A stretch of 64,000 nt of DNA. It comes from Ruania alkalisoli (GTDB taxonomy: Bacteria > Actinomycetota > Actinomycetes > Actinomycetales > Beutenbergiaceae). This document shows positions 1 to 8,637 of this stretch, one piece after another. A program made the translations under genes and the position numbers. The stretch covers positions 4,001,581-4,065,580 of the forward strand of contig NZ_CP063169.1 in the NCBI RefSeq assembly GCF_014960965.1. The letters run 5' to 3'. Every line of letters begins with the position of its first letter. Position 1 is the first letter of the stretch. The notes beneath the pieces were generated by a model. The model ran no database searches. It saw nothing but the letters and a program-made list of their open reading frames with translations, and had not been told where the DNA came from.

Positions 1-10
1 GCCTGACGGG

Positions 11-289
11 TCAGGCGAGGGACAGGAACAGCTTCTCCAGCTCCTGCGTCGTGAGCCCGTCCTCGGACTCGGCAACGCCGTCGGGATCAGCGAGGCACTC
101 CTTCATTGCTGCGGAGACCACGGTGAACCCGGCGCGGTCCAAGGCAGTGGAGACGGCCGCCAGCTGGGTGACGACGGCCCGGCACGATCCCCCCTCCTCC
201 ACCGCGGCGATCACCGCATCGAGCTGACCGCGGGCGCGGCGGAGGCGGTTGAGGATCCGGCGCTGGGCCTCGGCATCTTGCGTGAGCAT
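11..289 (-). CDS. CsoR/CstR-family metal- or persulfide-sensing repressor
   Basis: A 92-residue all-helical DUF156-type repressor, the usual length for the family. The conserved cysteines sit at residues 36 and 65, matching the first and third ligands of copper-sensing CsoR. The histidine expected near residue 61 is alanine here. Family knowledge: CsoR binds Cu(I) with Cys-His-Cys, while CstR-type sulfide sensors use only the two cysteines. I therefore infer a thiol/persulfide sensor rather than a copper sensor. It lies 4 bases downstream of the Cys-rich mini-gene on the same strand, and an operator-like palindrome precedes both, so autoregulation is likely. A short inverted repeat at 1-16 overlaps the stop and may help terminate the transcript. 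Confidence 0.85.
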   Translation of the reverse strand: MLTQDAEAQRRILNRLRRARGQLDAVIAAVEEGGSCRAVVTQLAAVSTALDRAGFTVVSAAMKECLADPDGVAESEDGLTTQELEKLFLSLA

Positions 290-293
290 CGGA

Positions 294-464
294 TCAACGC
301 CCCAGAATCCGGGCGAGGAATCCGGGCCGGGGCTGCTGCTCGGCCAACGGGTGTCCGGGGCACTGCTGCGCCTGGGGCACTGCCCTCATCACCTGGTCGA
401 CGTGCTCACCGCAGCCGGCCCAGGTGGTCTTACCGCAGGTGTCGCACGAGACGGGACGGCACAT
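294..464 (-). CDS. small Cys-rich protein co-transcribed with the CsoR/CstR-like repressor
   Basis: A 56-residue protein starting MCRPVSCDTCGKTTWAGCG, with five cysteines and two histidines (GEH and CPGH), suggestive of a zinc-ribbon-like or metal/thiol-binding fold. I chose the ATG at 464 because AAAGGAA stands 5-6 bases upstream; a longer reading adds ten residues without an equally good ribosome site. I recall similar mini-proteins next to CsoR-like genes in actinobacteria, but no function is known to me. The repressor gene follows after 4 bases, so the two are probably translated from one message. The C-terminal 15 residues are basic and hydrophobic (PGFLARILGR). Confidence 0.75.
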   Translation of the reverse strand: MCRPVSCDTCGKTTWAGCGEHVDQVMRAVPQAQQCPGHPLAEQQPRPGFLARILGR

Positions 465-493
465 GGGGGTTCCTTTCGATCGAATCTCAGACA

Positions 494-512
494 ACTATAC
501 CCCCTAGGGTAT
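494..512 (-). promoter_or_regulatory. operator and -10 element of the CstR/CsoR-like operon
   Basis: The near-palindrome ATACCCCCTAGGGTAT lies at 497-512. Its ATACCC/GGGTAT arms resemble the G-C-rich core with A/T flanks bound by CsoR/CstR repressors. On the minus strand it runs straight into TATAGT (494-499), a good -10 hexamer, so a bound repressor would block RNA polymerase. Transcription would start about 20-25 bases before the mini-protein start at 464. Confidence 0.6.
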
Positions 513-534
513 CGCATCCTCGTTGTCGTCGAGG

Positions 535-1239
535 TCAGGGCAGCACCGCGATGATCGCGAGCCCGGCCCACCAGGTGAGGACCCCCAGGACCATGACGAA
601 ACTGGCCATCCACAGCAGCCGCGGAACAGGGGTCAGCGCCGCCAGCACTGCCGGGTCGCTACCCCGGCTGCGGTCGCGGGCCACCGAGCCGAGGTGCCGC
701 CACGATCCGACCAGCAGGAGCGCACCCATCCCCAGCACCGCCAGTCCCTGCCAGAGCGGGTCCGCCGCCCACCACAGCAGGCCGACCACGGCGATCACGG
801 CGAGCAGGACGACGGCGGTGAGGAACGAGCGCACCCGGATCAGCGAGCCGAGCAGAACCACCAGGGCGAGCGCCAGTACCGGGGGCGCCCAGCCGTGGGC
901 TGCGGCGACGATGAGGACGGCCCCGACCACCGCCGGGGCGGGATAGCCGGCCCAGGTGGTGGCGATCCGGCCGAATCCGCGCGCCGGACCCTGGGTGACC
1001 GCATGCCCGGAGGCGTCCATCCGCAGGACGAAGCCAGTGAAGCGCCTGCCACAGAGAACACCGACGACGGCGTGCCCCAGCTCGTGCACGAGCGTCACGC
1101 CGAGCCGGGCCGCACGCCAGGCGGGGCCCAGCACGACCACAGCGACCACGAGCCCGAGCAACACCAGCAACTCCCGGGCCGTGGGCGCGAGCGCGTCCAC
1201 CGGGCCGATCCGGTCGACGATCTGCTGCCACCACTCCAT
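535..1239 (-). CDS. M50 family (site-2 protease-like) membrane metallopeptidase
   Basis: A 234-residue integral membrane protein. HELGHA near residue 52 is the zinc-binding HExxH motif of M50 intramembrane metalloproteases, preceded by one hydrophobic segment and followed by about five more. I took the ATG at 1239 (MEWWQQ), because the 24 extra residues available from a GTG at 1311 are not hydrophobic and look like leader noise; neither start has a strong ribosome site. The small size and lack of PDZ or CBS domains fit the short M50B-like actinobacterial group, whose substrates are unknown to me. No anti-sigma factor gene is adjacent. Confidence 0.75.
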   Translation of the reverse strand: MEWWQQIVDRIGPVDALAPTARELLVLLGLVVAVVVLGPAWRAARLGVTLVHELGHAVVGVLCGRRFTGFVLRMDASGHAVTQGPARGFGRIATTWAGYPAPAVVGAVLIVAAAHGWAPPVLALALVVLLGSLIRVRSFLTAVVLLAVIAVVGLLWWAADPLWQGLAVLGMGALLLVGSWRHLGSVARDRSRGSDPAVLAALTPVPRLLWMASFVMVLGVLTWWAGLAIIAVLP

Positions 1240-1471
1240 CCGGCTGAGCCTATGCGCCGCCGCTGACCGGACCGACACAGCCGCGTGGAGCGCGGCGAGA
1301 TAGTGCCGCACACGGGCGCCGTCGTGTCGGTTCGGTCAGCGAGGCGGCCGGTAGGAGCGCGAGGTGCTGCTGGAGCCGTCACCCGCCGGCACCCGGGCGT
1401 TCGCGGCTCGTTCATCCAGTGTTCGCCACGCCCCGAGAGGATCACAGGTGGCCCCTACCGAAGGAGCACCT

Positions 1472-4132
1472 GTGCGCCGCACGCTCTCCCTCGCCACGGT
1501 CGCCGCCCTCGTGGGCAGCGCGACCGGTGGCATCTTCCTCGCTGCACCTGCTGCCGCCGCCGAGACAGACGTGCGGATCAACGAGGTGCAGTCCAACAGC
1601 GCGGACAGCTCCCCCGACTTCGTCGAGCTGACCAACGCCGGCACCGAGAGTGTCGACATCTCCGGGTGGATCATCCGCGACGACGATGACACTCACACCT
1701 TCACCATCGCCGATGGCACCGTGCTCGAGCCGAGCGCGTACGCCGTGTTCGAGACCAACGAGGTCGCCGACGGCTTCGGACTGGGCTCGAATGACATGGC
1801 CCGCCTGTTCACCCCCGACGAGACGCTCGTCGACTCCTACGCCTGGACCGATCACGCCTTCACCGAAGGACGAGTGCCCGATGGCACCGGCGAGTTCACC
1901 GACACCGAACCCACCCCCGGCACCGCGAACGTGGAGCGGAACGAGCCGCAGTGGTACGACGCCGAGGAGACCATCGCCGTCAACGAGGTCATGTCCGATG
2001 ACCCGGACGACGGCGAGGACTGGGTGGAGCTGATCAACGACGGCGACGCTGAGGTCGACCTCTCGGGTTGGATCCTGCGCGACGACAGCGACCTCAAGGC
2101 CCTCCCGATCGCTGCGGGAACCACGCTCGAGCCGGGCGAGTTCCTGGTGATCGAGACCAACATCACCGACGACGGCTTCGGCCTCGGCAAGAACGACATG
2201 ATCCGCCTCTACGTCGCCGATGGCCTCGGGCTGGTCGACTCCTACGAATGGACCGAGCACGCGTTCACGGAGGGCCGCGTGCCGGACGCCACCGGAGCCT
2301 TCGTCGACACCCGCCCCACCCCGGGTTCGGCCAACGTGGCCCGCGACGCGGAGAGCCCGGTCGTCATCAACGAGATCGAGTCCAACGGCGGCATCGGCGA
2401 CTGGGTCGAGCTGGCCAACACCGACACCGAGCAATCGGTGGACCTGACCGGCTGGACCCTCATCGACAACGACCCCACGCACCCGCCCGTCGAACTCTCG
2501 GGCGAGATCGAGTCCGGCGGGTATGCGGCGTTCATGACCCAGCCGAACTTCGGACTCGGCAACCCGGACAGCGTCACCCTGCGGGATGCCGAGGGCATCG
2601 TGGTGGACTCGCTGGCCTGGCAGGACCACGCCCCGATCACGCTCGGGCGCTGCCCGGACATGACCGGCGCCTTCGCCGAGACCTCCGAGAGCACCCATGA
2701 ACTCCCGAACGCGTGCGACGAGATCGTCGAACCGGAGATTGAGGCCGAGCCGTGGCCGTTCGCCAACGAGATCACTGACGCCGTGGCGGCGGGCACCTTC
2801 GGTGAGGACATGTCGGGCATCGACATCGCCACGGACGGCACTGTGTACGCGGTCAACAACGGCACCTCCGAGCTGGTCACGATGGTTGCCGAGGGCGATC
2901 AGTACGTAGTGAGCGGCTCCCAGGTCGTCACCTATCCCGACGGCGGAGGCGAACCGGACACTGAGGGCGTCACCGTGACCGAGGACGGCCAGATCTTCGC
3001 CTCCACCGAGCGTGACAACGCCGCCGGTGGCACCAGCCGCCCGTCAGTGCTGCGCGTGGACACTGAGACCGGGACCGCCACCCACGAGTGGAACCTGGCT
3101 GACATCACCGGCCCGCTCAGCGCGAACGGCGGCTTGGAGGGGATCGAGTGGATCTCCGACGCCGACGCCACGGCACTCGGGGTCCGCGACGCTGACGGCG
3201 CGGTCTACGACCCGGCCGCGTACGGCGAGCACTTCGGCGGCATCTTCGCCGTGGCCGTGGAGTCCACCGGTGACATCCACCTGGTGGTGCTCGAGTCCGA
3301 CGGCACCGCCACCCACCTGCAGTCCGTCGCCCCGAGCGAGGCCATGTCGGCTGCGATGGGCCTGGACTGGCGCGCCGGCGCCAACGAGCTGTGGGTGCTG
3401 TGCGACGAGTCGTGCGACAACCGCACCTCGGTGCTCAGCTTCGATGACGGCGAGCTGACACGAGCGCTCACCTACCACGCACCGACCGGGATGAACACGA
3501 GCTACACCAACGAGGGCATCGCATTCGACTGGTGCGACGTGAACGACGAGGTGGCGCCGGGAGTGCTGTGGATCTCCGACACCGCCCACGACGGCGTCTC
3601 CCTGCGAGCGGCAGCCGGTGAGGAGTGCGTCGAGCCGACCGATCCGGAACCTACTGACCCCGAGCCGACCGACCCCTCGACCGAACCTGTTCCCACCCCG
3701 GACGAGGACCTCACCGAGGACTCCCGCGGGAGTGTCACCGCTCCGACGACGGCGGAGCGCGGGGATTCGATCGAAGTCACCGTGGCGGGCAACGAGGGTG
3801 AGCAGGTGCACGTGTGGTTGCACTCGGATCCGGTACTCCTGGCCACCGGCACCGTGGCAGATGATGGGACGACCACCATCACCATCCCGGCTGACGCCAC
3901 CCTGGGCGACCACCAGATCGTGGTCCAGGCCGCCGACGGCACCCTAATCGGCTGGGCTCCATTGGAGATCGTGGCCGCGGACGGCAGCGGTACGGATGGC
4001 GATGGCTCCCTGGCAGAGACAGGGGCCGCCGTCGGGCCGGATCTTGGGCTGGCGGCGCTCGGAGCAATGCTCCTGGGTGGGCTGCTGATCGGTGCCGCAC
4101 GCGCAGCGAAGGTACGTGACTCGATCCGCTGA
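1472..4132 (+). CDS. cell-wall-anchored lamin-tail-domain / beta-propeller protein
   Basis: An 886-residue secreted protein. The GTG at 1472 has AAGGAG 5 bases upstream and begins a signal peptide (VRRTLSLATVAALVG through APAAAAE). Three lamin-tail domains follow in roughly the first 420 residues, each starting with an INE(V/I) strand and carrying VELTN/VELIN/VELANT and G(W)IIRD-type motifs. Next come an esterase/phytase-like beta-propeller (GLEGIEW), an EPTDP-rich linker and an Ig-like domain. The C-terminus has LAETG, a hydrophobic helix and a basic tail, a sortase signal of the LAxTG type common in high-GC Gram-positives. It may be a surface nuclease-associated or phosphoesterase-like protein; substrate unknown. 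A strong hairpin follows the stop. Confidence 0.8.
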   Translation: MRRTLSLATVAALVGSATGGIFLAAPAAAAETDVRINEVQSNSADSSPDFVELTNAGTESVDISGWIIRDDDDTHTFTIADGTVLEPSAYAVFETNEVADGFGLGSNDMARLFTPDETLVDSYAWTDHAFTEGRVPDGTGEFTDTEPTPGTANVERNEPQWYDAEETIAVNEVMSDDPDDGEDWVELINDGDAEVDLSGWILRDDSDLKALPIAAGTTLEPGEFLVIETNITDDGFGLGKNDMIRLYVADGLGLVDSYEWTEHAFTEGRVPDATGAFVDTRPTPGSANVARDAESPVVINEIESNGGIGDWVELANTDTEQSVDLTGWTLIDNDPTHPPVELSGEIESGGYAAFMTQPNFGLGNPDSVTLRDAEGIVVDSLAWQDHAPITLGRCPDMTGAFAETSESTHELPNACDEIVEPEIEAEPWPFANEITDAVAAGTFGEDMSGIDIATDGTVYAVNNGTSELVTMVAEGDQYVVSGSQVVTYPDGGGEPDTEGVTVTEDGQIFASTERDNAAGGTSRPSVLRVDTETGTATHEWNLADITGPLSANGGLEGIEWISDADATALGVRDADGAVYDPAAYGEHFGGIFAVAVESTGDIHLVVLESDGTATHLQSVAPSEAMSAAMGLDWRAGANELWVLCDESCDNRTSVLSFDDGELTRALTYHAPTGMNTSYTNEGIAFDWCDVNDEVAPGVLWISDTAHDGVSLRAAAGEECVEPTDPEPTDPEPTDPSTEPVPTPDEDLTEDSRGSVTAPTTAERGDSIEVTVAGNEGEQVHVWLHSDPVLLATGTVADDGTTTITIPADATLGDHQIVVQAADGTLIGWAPLEIVAADGSGTDGDGSLAETGAAVGPDLGLAALGAMLLGGLLIGAARAAKVRDSIR

Positions 4133-4143
4133 TCACCACCGCA

Positions 4144-4180
4144 CGAAGGGCCGCACCCACGCATCGGGTGCGGCCCTTCG
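4144..4180. terminator. bidirectional hairpin terminator
   Basis: A perfect 15-bp inverted repeat (CGAAGGGCCGCACCC at 4144-4158 and its complement at 4166-4180, 7-base loop) sits between the convergent wall-protein and oxidoreductase genes. It has no T-tract, as is usual in GC-rich actinobacteria. Confidence 0.8.
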
Positions 4181-4227
4181 CGCATGTCGCAGCCAACGGG
4201 GCCGGGTCAGCTCCGTCCTTGCCATCG

Positions 4228-5238
4228 TCAGACGCGCACGAGCATCTTGCCGGTGTTCGCTCCGCGCATCATGTCGAGGAAGGCATCGACTGTGTTCTCG
4301 AATCCGTCGACGATGGTCTCGTCGTAGGCGATTCTTCCCGCGGCGAACCAGGCTGTCATCTTCTCCGAGAACTCGGGCGCCAGGTGGAGGTAACTCGCGA
4401 GGGTGAATCCCTGCAGGGTGAGCGCGCGAGTGATGATGTTGGCCATATTGTCGGGCCCGGGGCTGGGCTCGGTGGCGTTGTAACTGGAGATCGCACCGCA
4501 CAGTGCGGCCCGGCCACCGTCGTTGAACACGGCGAGCGCAGCCTCGAGGTGGTCACCGCCGACGTTGTCGAAATACACGTCGATCCCGTCAGGGGCGGCC
4601 TGCGCGAGTTGCCCGCGGATGTCGCCATCCTTGTAGTTGAAGGCGGCGTCGTATCCGTACTTCTGAGTCAGTAGCGCGACCTTCTCGTCCGATCCGGCCG
4701 ACCCGATCACACGCTTGGCCCCGAGCAGTTTCGCGATCTGTCCGACCGCGGTGCCGACAGCACCAGCCGCTCCGGAGACGAACACCGTGTCTCCCTCGCG
4801 CAGACCCGCGATGGTCGTCAAACCCACATACGCGGTCAGTCCGGTCATCCCCAGGATGTGCAGCCGCAGCGAGAGCGGCAGGCCCGGCACCTCGGGCACC
4901 ACGGTGAAGGTTCCGGCATCCGCCTGCACCGCATCGGCCCAGCCGTGCTGGTGCAGCACGACCGCTCCGACCGGAACATCATGGGCAGCAGATTCGATCA
5001 CCCTGCCGATGGCTCCGCCAGTGATCGTCTCACCGAGTGCGTAGGGAGCGACGTAGCTGCGGACGTCGTCCATCCGGCCCCGCATATAGGGATCGACCGA
5101 GATGAACTCGTTGCGCACCCGCACCTGCCCTTCCAGCAGGTCGCCGTGGGTGGCCTGCACGGTCTGGAAGTTCTCGTGCGTCGGCCAGCCTTCCGGGCGG
5201 GACGCGAGCTGGATCTGCGTGGAATTGAAGTGCGGCAT
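4228..5238 (-). CDS. zinc-independent NADP-dependent MDR oxidoreductase (CurA/YfmJ-like)
   Basis: A 336-residue medium-chain dehydrogenase/reductase. The N-terminus has SVDPYMRGRM, typical of curcumin reductase and prostaglandin/leukotriene-B4 reductase relatives. The Rossmann fold shows VFVSGAAGAVGTAVGQIAK. No zinc-ligand cysteines are present, consistent with alkenal/one or quinone reduction using NADPH. It lies 39 bases downstream of the DUF1304 gene on the same strand, and both lie behind a TetR operator, so they probably form an electrophile-responsive operon. The true substrate cannot be read from sequence. Confidence 0.85.
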   Translation of the reverse strand: MPHFNSTQIQLASRPEGWPTHENFQTVQATHGDLLEGQVRVRNEFISVDPYMRGRMDDVRSYVAPYALGETITGGAIGRVIESAAHDVPVGAVVLHQHGWADAVQADAGTFTVVPEVPGLPLSLRLHILGMTGLTAYVGLTTIAGLREGDTVFVSGAAGAVGTAVGQIAKLLGAKRVIGSAGSDEKVALLTQKYGYDAAFNYKDGDIRGQLAQAAPDGIDVYFDNVGGDHLEAALAVFNDGGRAALCGAISSYNATEPSPGPDNMANIITRALTLQGFTLASYLHLAPEFSEKMTAWFAAGRIAYDETIVDGFENTVDAFLDMMRGANTGKMLVRV

Positions 5239-5277
5239 GGAGGTGTGGTCTCAACTTTCTCTTTGAATGGTGGGTGG

Positions 5278-5664
5278 TCACGCGGTCAGTGCGATGGCGA
5301 GAACGATCACGCCGAGCGCGGGAAGGATGCCCTGCTTCATCGCGGCCGCGAGTTTGTCGGGGCTGGAAATCGCCAGCACCAGGCTTGCTGCCGCCATCGA
5401 TCCGGCACCGGCGAATAGGAGCGCCGCTCCTGCCGCACTCTGGCCGGCGGCGAACAAGATCATCCCCGTGAACACTGCAATGGCGAGGAATAGGTTGTAG
5501 AAGCCTTGATTGAAGGCGAGCGCCTTGGTGGCCTGAGCCTCCGCCTCACTGGTGCCGAAGACGGCACGAGCGCGCGCCCCCGTCCACGCGATCGACTCCA
5601 GGTAGAAGATGACGATGTGGACCAGCGCCGCGACACCAGTGAGCACGAGTCCCGCGATGATCAT
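5278..5664 (-). CDS. DUF1304 small membrane protein
   Basis: A 128-residue protein with four predicted membrane helices and the DUF1304 signature (VHIVIFYLESIAW near the N-terminus, FNQGFYN in the middle). The ATG at 5664 is preceded by AAAGGGAA. A longer reading to 5799 would run across the divergent operator and is rejected. It is the first gene of a two-gene minus-strand operon with the NADP oxidoreductase. The function of DUF1304 is unknown to me; the shared control suggests a role in drug or electrophile response. Confidence 0.85.
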   Translation of the reverse strand: MIIAGLVLTGVAALVHIVIFYLESIAWTGARARAVFGTSEAEAQATKALAFNQGFYNLFLAIAVFTGMILFAAGQSAAGAALLFAGAGSMAAASLVLAISSPDKLAAAMKQGILPALGVIVLAIALTA

Positions 5665-5694
5665 GTGGATTCCCTTTCGGTGGCCCAGACTGGG

Positions 5695-5737
5695 CTGGAC
5701 CGATTCTGTAACGTTCGGTCCAGTATATACTGGACCG
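5695..5737. promoter_or_regulatory. TetR-family operator between divergent genes
   Basis: A perfect 22-bp palindrome spans 5716-5737, with the core GGTCCAGTATATACTGGACC at 5717-5736. A third half-site, CTGGACCG, stands at 5695-5702, facing the left arm. The centre TATACT reads as a -10 hexamer on both strands, so one bound dimer could repress both the TetR gene and the DUF1304/oxidoreductase operon. GACCG/CGGTC arms are known for LmrA/QacR-like TetR regulators. Confidence 0.8.
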
Positions 5738-5767
5738 GACAGTCTAAAAAGTCGAGTGGGGAAGATC

Positions 5768-6358
5768 ATGGCCAGAACACAGAGCTTCGACCGCGACACC
5801 GTGGTGCGAGCAGCACGTGCGACGTTCTGGCACTCCGGCTACTCAGGGACCTCCGTCCCCGACCTGGAGGCAGCCACAGGTCTGAGCCGCTCCAGCATCT
5901 ACAACGCCTTCGGCTCCAAACGGGGGCTGTTCGACGCAGCCGTGCAGAGCTATCTGGATGAGGTAATCCGCCCGCGGCTGCGTCCGATGCAGAGCGAGTC
6001 CGTCGAACCTGACGCCGTGATCACCTACCTCACCGGGCTAAGCGATGCCTTCTCACGTGCGGACTCCATGTCCGCGACCAACGGGTGCCTCCTCGTCAAT
6101 ACGGCCGGGGCTCCCATCGCCCAGGACGTGCACGTCGCCGCAGTCATCGCCGATTACCGCCGCGAGCTACACGAGGCACTCACCCGCGGAATCGAAGCAC
6201 ATCACCCCGCAGCCGAGCCGGCGGAGGTGACCCAGCTGGCCGACACGGTGACCGGCCTCATCGTCGCAGCCTTCGCGCTCGCCCGTATCGACCCGATAGC
6301 GGCATCGCGGAGCATTGCAACCGCACGCGAACTCATCGAGCAGACGCAACAGCCCTAG
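5768..6358 (+). CDS. TetR/AcrR family transcriptional regulator
   Basis: A 196-residue repressor. The N-terminal helix-turn-helix is intact (GTSVPDLEAATGLSRSSIYN, then FGSKRGLF). The C-terminal half is a helical ligand-binding domain. The ATG at 5768 follows GTGGGGAAG and lies 30 bases past the palindromic operator, so I infer that it represses itself and the divergent DUF1304/oxidoreductase pair. The regulator type and neighbours suggest it senses a lipophilic or reactive compound. The RecQ-like gene 60 bases downstream on the same strand appears unrelated. Confidence 0.88.
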   Translation: MARTQSFDRDTVVRAARATFWHSGYSGTSVPDLEAATGLSRSSIYNAFGSKRGLFDAAVQSYLDEVIRPRLRPMQSESVEPDAVITYLTGLSDAFSRADSMSATNGCLLVNTAGAPIAQDVHVAAVIADYRRELHEALTRGIEAHHPAAEPAEVTQLADTVTGLIVAAFALARIDPIAASRSIATARELIEQTQQP

Positions 6359-6417
6359 TCGCCCACCAGAGCACTGCTGTGGATAGACGCTGACGAGTTT
6401 CACCGGCAGCAGGCAGG

Positions 6418-8499
6418 ATGGAGGTAATGACATCCACCGCTGAGTTCCTCGCCGCCACCATCCGCTCCGTGGCCGGGCCGGAGGCCGCACCGCGCCCGGA
6501 TCAGGAACGGGCCGTGACCGAACTGGTCGACCACGGCCGGCGGGTGCTGGTGGTCCAGGCCACGGGGTGGGGCAAGTCCGCGGTCTACTGGGGGGCGACG
6601 GCGGCACTGCGCTCCCGGGGTGCAGGTCCCACCTTGGTGGTCTCACCACTCCTGGCACTGATGCGGGACCAGATCGCCGCGGCCGAGCGGGCAGGGCTGC
6701 ATGCTGCCACGATCAACTCCACGAACATCGAGGAGTGGGACGAGGTTCTGGCCTCACTTGCCGCCGGGACGATCGACGTCCTGCTCATCTCCCCCGAGCG
6801 GCTCTCAAACCCGCGCTTCGCCGAGCGCCTACCGCAGCTGCTCGCACGTACCGGGATGCTCGTGATCGACGAGGCCCACTGCGTCTCGGACTGGGGGTTC
6901 GACTTCCGGCCCGACTACCAGCGGCTCACGCGGACCTTGCTCCAGCTCGCGCCCGGCACGCCGGTCCTAGCCACCACGGCGACGGCGAACGCCCGGGTGA
7001 CCGAGGACGTCGCCGCCCAGCTGGGTGAGGCGACCGTCACCCTACGGGGCTCACTGGCCCGCGCCTCACTCCGCCTGGCCGTCGTCCCGGGGCTGAGTCC
7101 GCTGGAACGCTACGCTTGGGTGGCCGAGGCGGTCGGGCAGCTCCCCGGCTCTGGCATCGTGTACGCCCTGACGGTCGCCGAGGCCGAGCGGGTGACCGGG
7201 TTCCTGCAGGCCCAAGGTCTGGACGTGGCCGCCTACACCGGCAAGACGGAGAACCGGACCGAGCTCGAGGACCGGTTGCGGGACAACCAGGTGAAGGCGC
7301 TGGTAGCGACGTCAGCACTCGGCATGGGCTACGACAAGCCCGATCTCGCCTTCTGTGTGCATCTCGGCTCGCCCGCCTCACCCGTGGCCTACTACCAGCA
7401 GGTCGGACGCGCCGGCCGAGCGCTCGACAACGCCATCGCGGTGCTCGTGCCCTCGGACGCCGATGAACGCATCTGGGAGTACTTCGCCACGGCCGGGATC
7501 CCCGATCCGGAACAGGTCGATCGAGTTCTGGAGGTGCTGGCGCGCGAGGGCGGTCTGGACGAGTCCGGTCATCAGCTGGCCGTCTCGGAGTCGGCGATCT
7601 CGACCGCGACCGGCATCCGGCCCGGACGTCTGGCCACGCAGCTGAAGATCCTCGCCGTCGATGGCGCCGTCGAGCGGGTGCGTGGCGGCTGGGCTGCCAG
7701 CGGCCAACCCTGGCACTTCGATGAGCAGAAGTGGTCCTCACTACAGAAGGTACGAGCGACCGAAGCCGATCTGATGCGCCGCTACGCCCACGGCGAGGGC
7801 TGCCTGATGCAGTTCCTGCAGCAGGCCCTGGATGATCCCGACCCACGACCCTGCGGTCGCTGCTCGGTCTGCGACGGGCACCTGCCCCCTCCCGGCGCCC
7901 GCCCGAGCGAGGACCTGGTTGTCACCGCCCGCCAGCACTTCCGCGGCCTGGACAGCATCGTCGAGCCCCGCAAGCTGTGGCCGTCTCGCCTCGAGGGCGT
8001 ACGCGGGAAGATCGGTCCGATCATCGCCGAAGGGCGAGCCATCGCTTTCGCTGACGACCCCGCTTGGTCGGATGTGCTGGCGCGACTGTGGGTCGACGAC
8101 CAGGAGGCTCCGCCGGAGATCCTGCAGGCTGCCGTCGCCACGCTACGCCGGTGGGCACCTCATTGGCAGCGCCCGACGGCGGTCGTCCCCATGCCGTCGC
8201 GACGGTATCCCCGGCTCGTGGGTTCCGTTGCGGACCACCTCGCCCAGGTGGGCCACCTTCCCGTGGTGGAGGCGCTGCGGGTCAGCGGACCGCCGCCATC
8301 GGACGAGGCGGCCTCGGGTGTGCGGGTCTCGCAACTGCTGGAGCGAACGGGCGTGGTCGACGGAGTGGAGCTGAACGGGCCGGTCCTGCTCGTAGACGAC
8401 ACGATCCGCACCCGATGGACGGCCACCGTCGCTGCACACCTGCTCAGCACGGCTGGTGCAGGGCCTGTCCTACCGTTCGCGATTCACCAGCTCCCCTGA
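6418..8499 (+). CDS. RecQ-family ATP-dependent DNA helicase with C-terminal phosphoribosyltransferase-like domain
   Basis: A 693-residue protein. The helicase core shows Walker A ATGWGKS at residues 48-54, DEAH at 151-154 followed by CVSDWGFDFRPDY, and motif VI QVGRAGR near 328-334. The RecQ zinc cluster is C462, C479, C482 and C485. The last 140 residues do not look like an HRDC domain. They contain PMPSRRYPRLV and LLVDDTIRTRW, the pattern of a ComF/PRTase-type fold. The role is presumably unwinding in recombinational repair; what the PRTase part adds is unknown. The start is either 6418 or the ATG at 6427; neither has an ideally spaced ribosome site. Confidence 0.88.
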   Translation: MEVMTSTAEFLAATIRSVAGPEAAPRPDQERAVTELVDHGRRVLVVQATGWGKSAVYWGATAALRSRGAGPTLVVSPLLALMRDQIAAAERAGLHAATINSTNIEEWDEVLASLAAGTIDVLLISPERLSNPRFAERLPQLLARTGMLVIDEAHCVSDWGFDFRPDYQRLTRTLLQLAPGTPVLATTATANARVTEDVAAQLGEATVTLRGSLARASLRLAVVPGLSPLERYAWVAEAVGQLPGSGIVYALTVAEAERVTGFLQAQGLDVAAYTGKTENRTELEDRLRDNQVKALVATSALGMGYDKPDLAFCVHLGSPASPVAYYQQVGRAGRALDNAIAVLVPSDADERIWEYFATAGIPDPEQVDRVLEVLAREGGLDESGHQLAVSESAISTATGIRPGRLATQLKILAVDGAVERVRGGWAASGQPWHFDEQKWSSLQKVRATEADLMRRYAHGEGCLMQFLQQALDDPDPRPCGRCSVCDGHLPPPGARPSEDLVVTARQHFRGLDSIVEPRKLWPSRLEGVRGKIGPIIAEGRAIAFADDPAWSDVLARLWVDDQEAPPEILQAAVATLRRWAPHWQRPTAVVPMPSRRYPRLVGSVADHLAQVGHLPVVEALRVSGPPPSDEAASGVRVSQLLERTGVVDGVELNGPVLLVDDTIRTRWTATVAAHLLSTAGAGPVLPFAIHQLP

Positions 8500-8637
8500 C
8501 ACGCGGTCCACCAGTTGAACGTCCGTCAAAGGAAGAAATTGAACGCCTGGACAGGATGGGGGCGGATGCGGTTGGGTAGCACTCGGCAGTAGACCGTCAG
8601 CGGCTGGGAGGCCGCACGAGCCTCGGGGGAGGACGCG

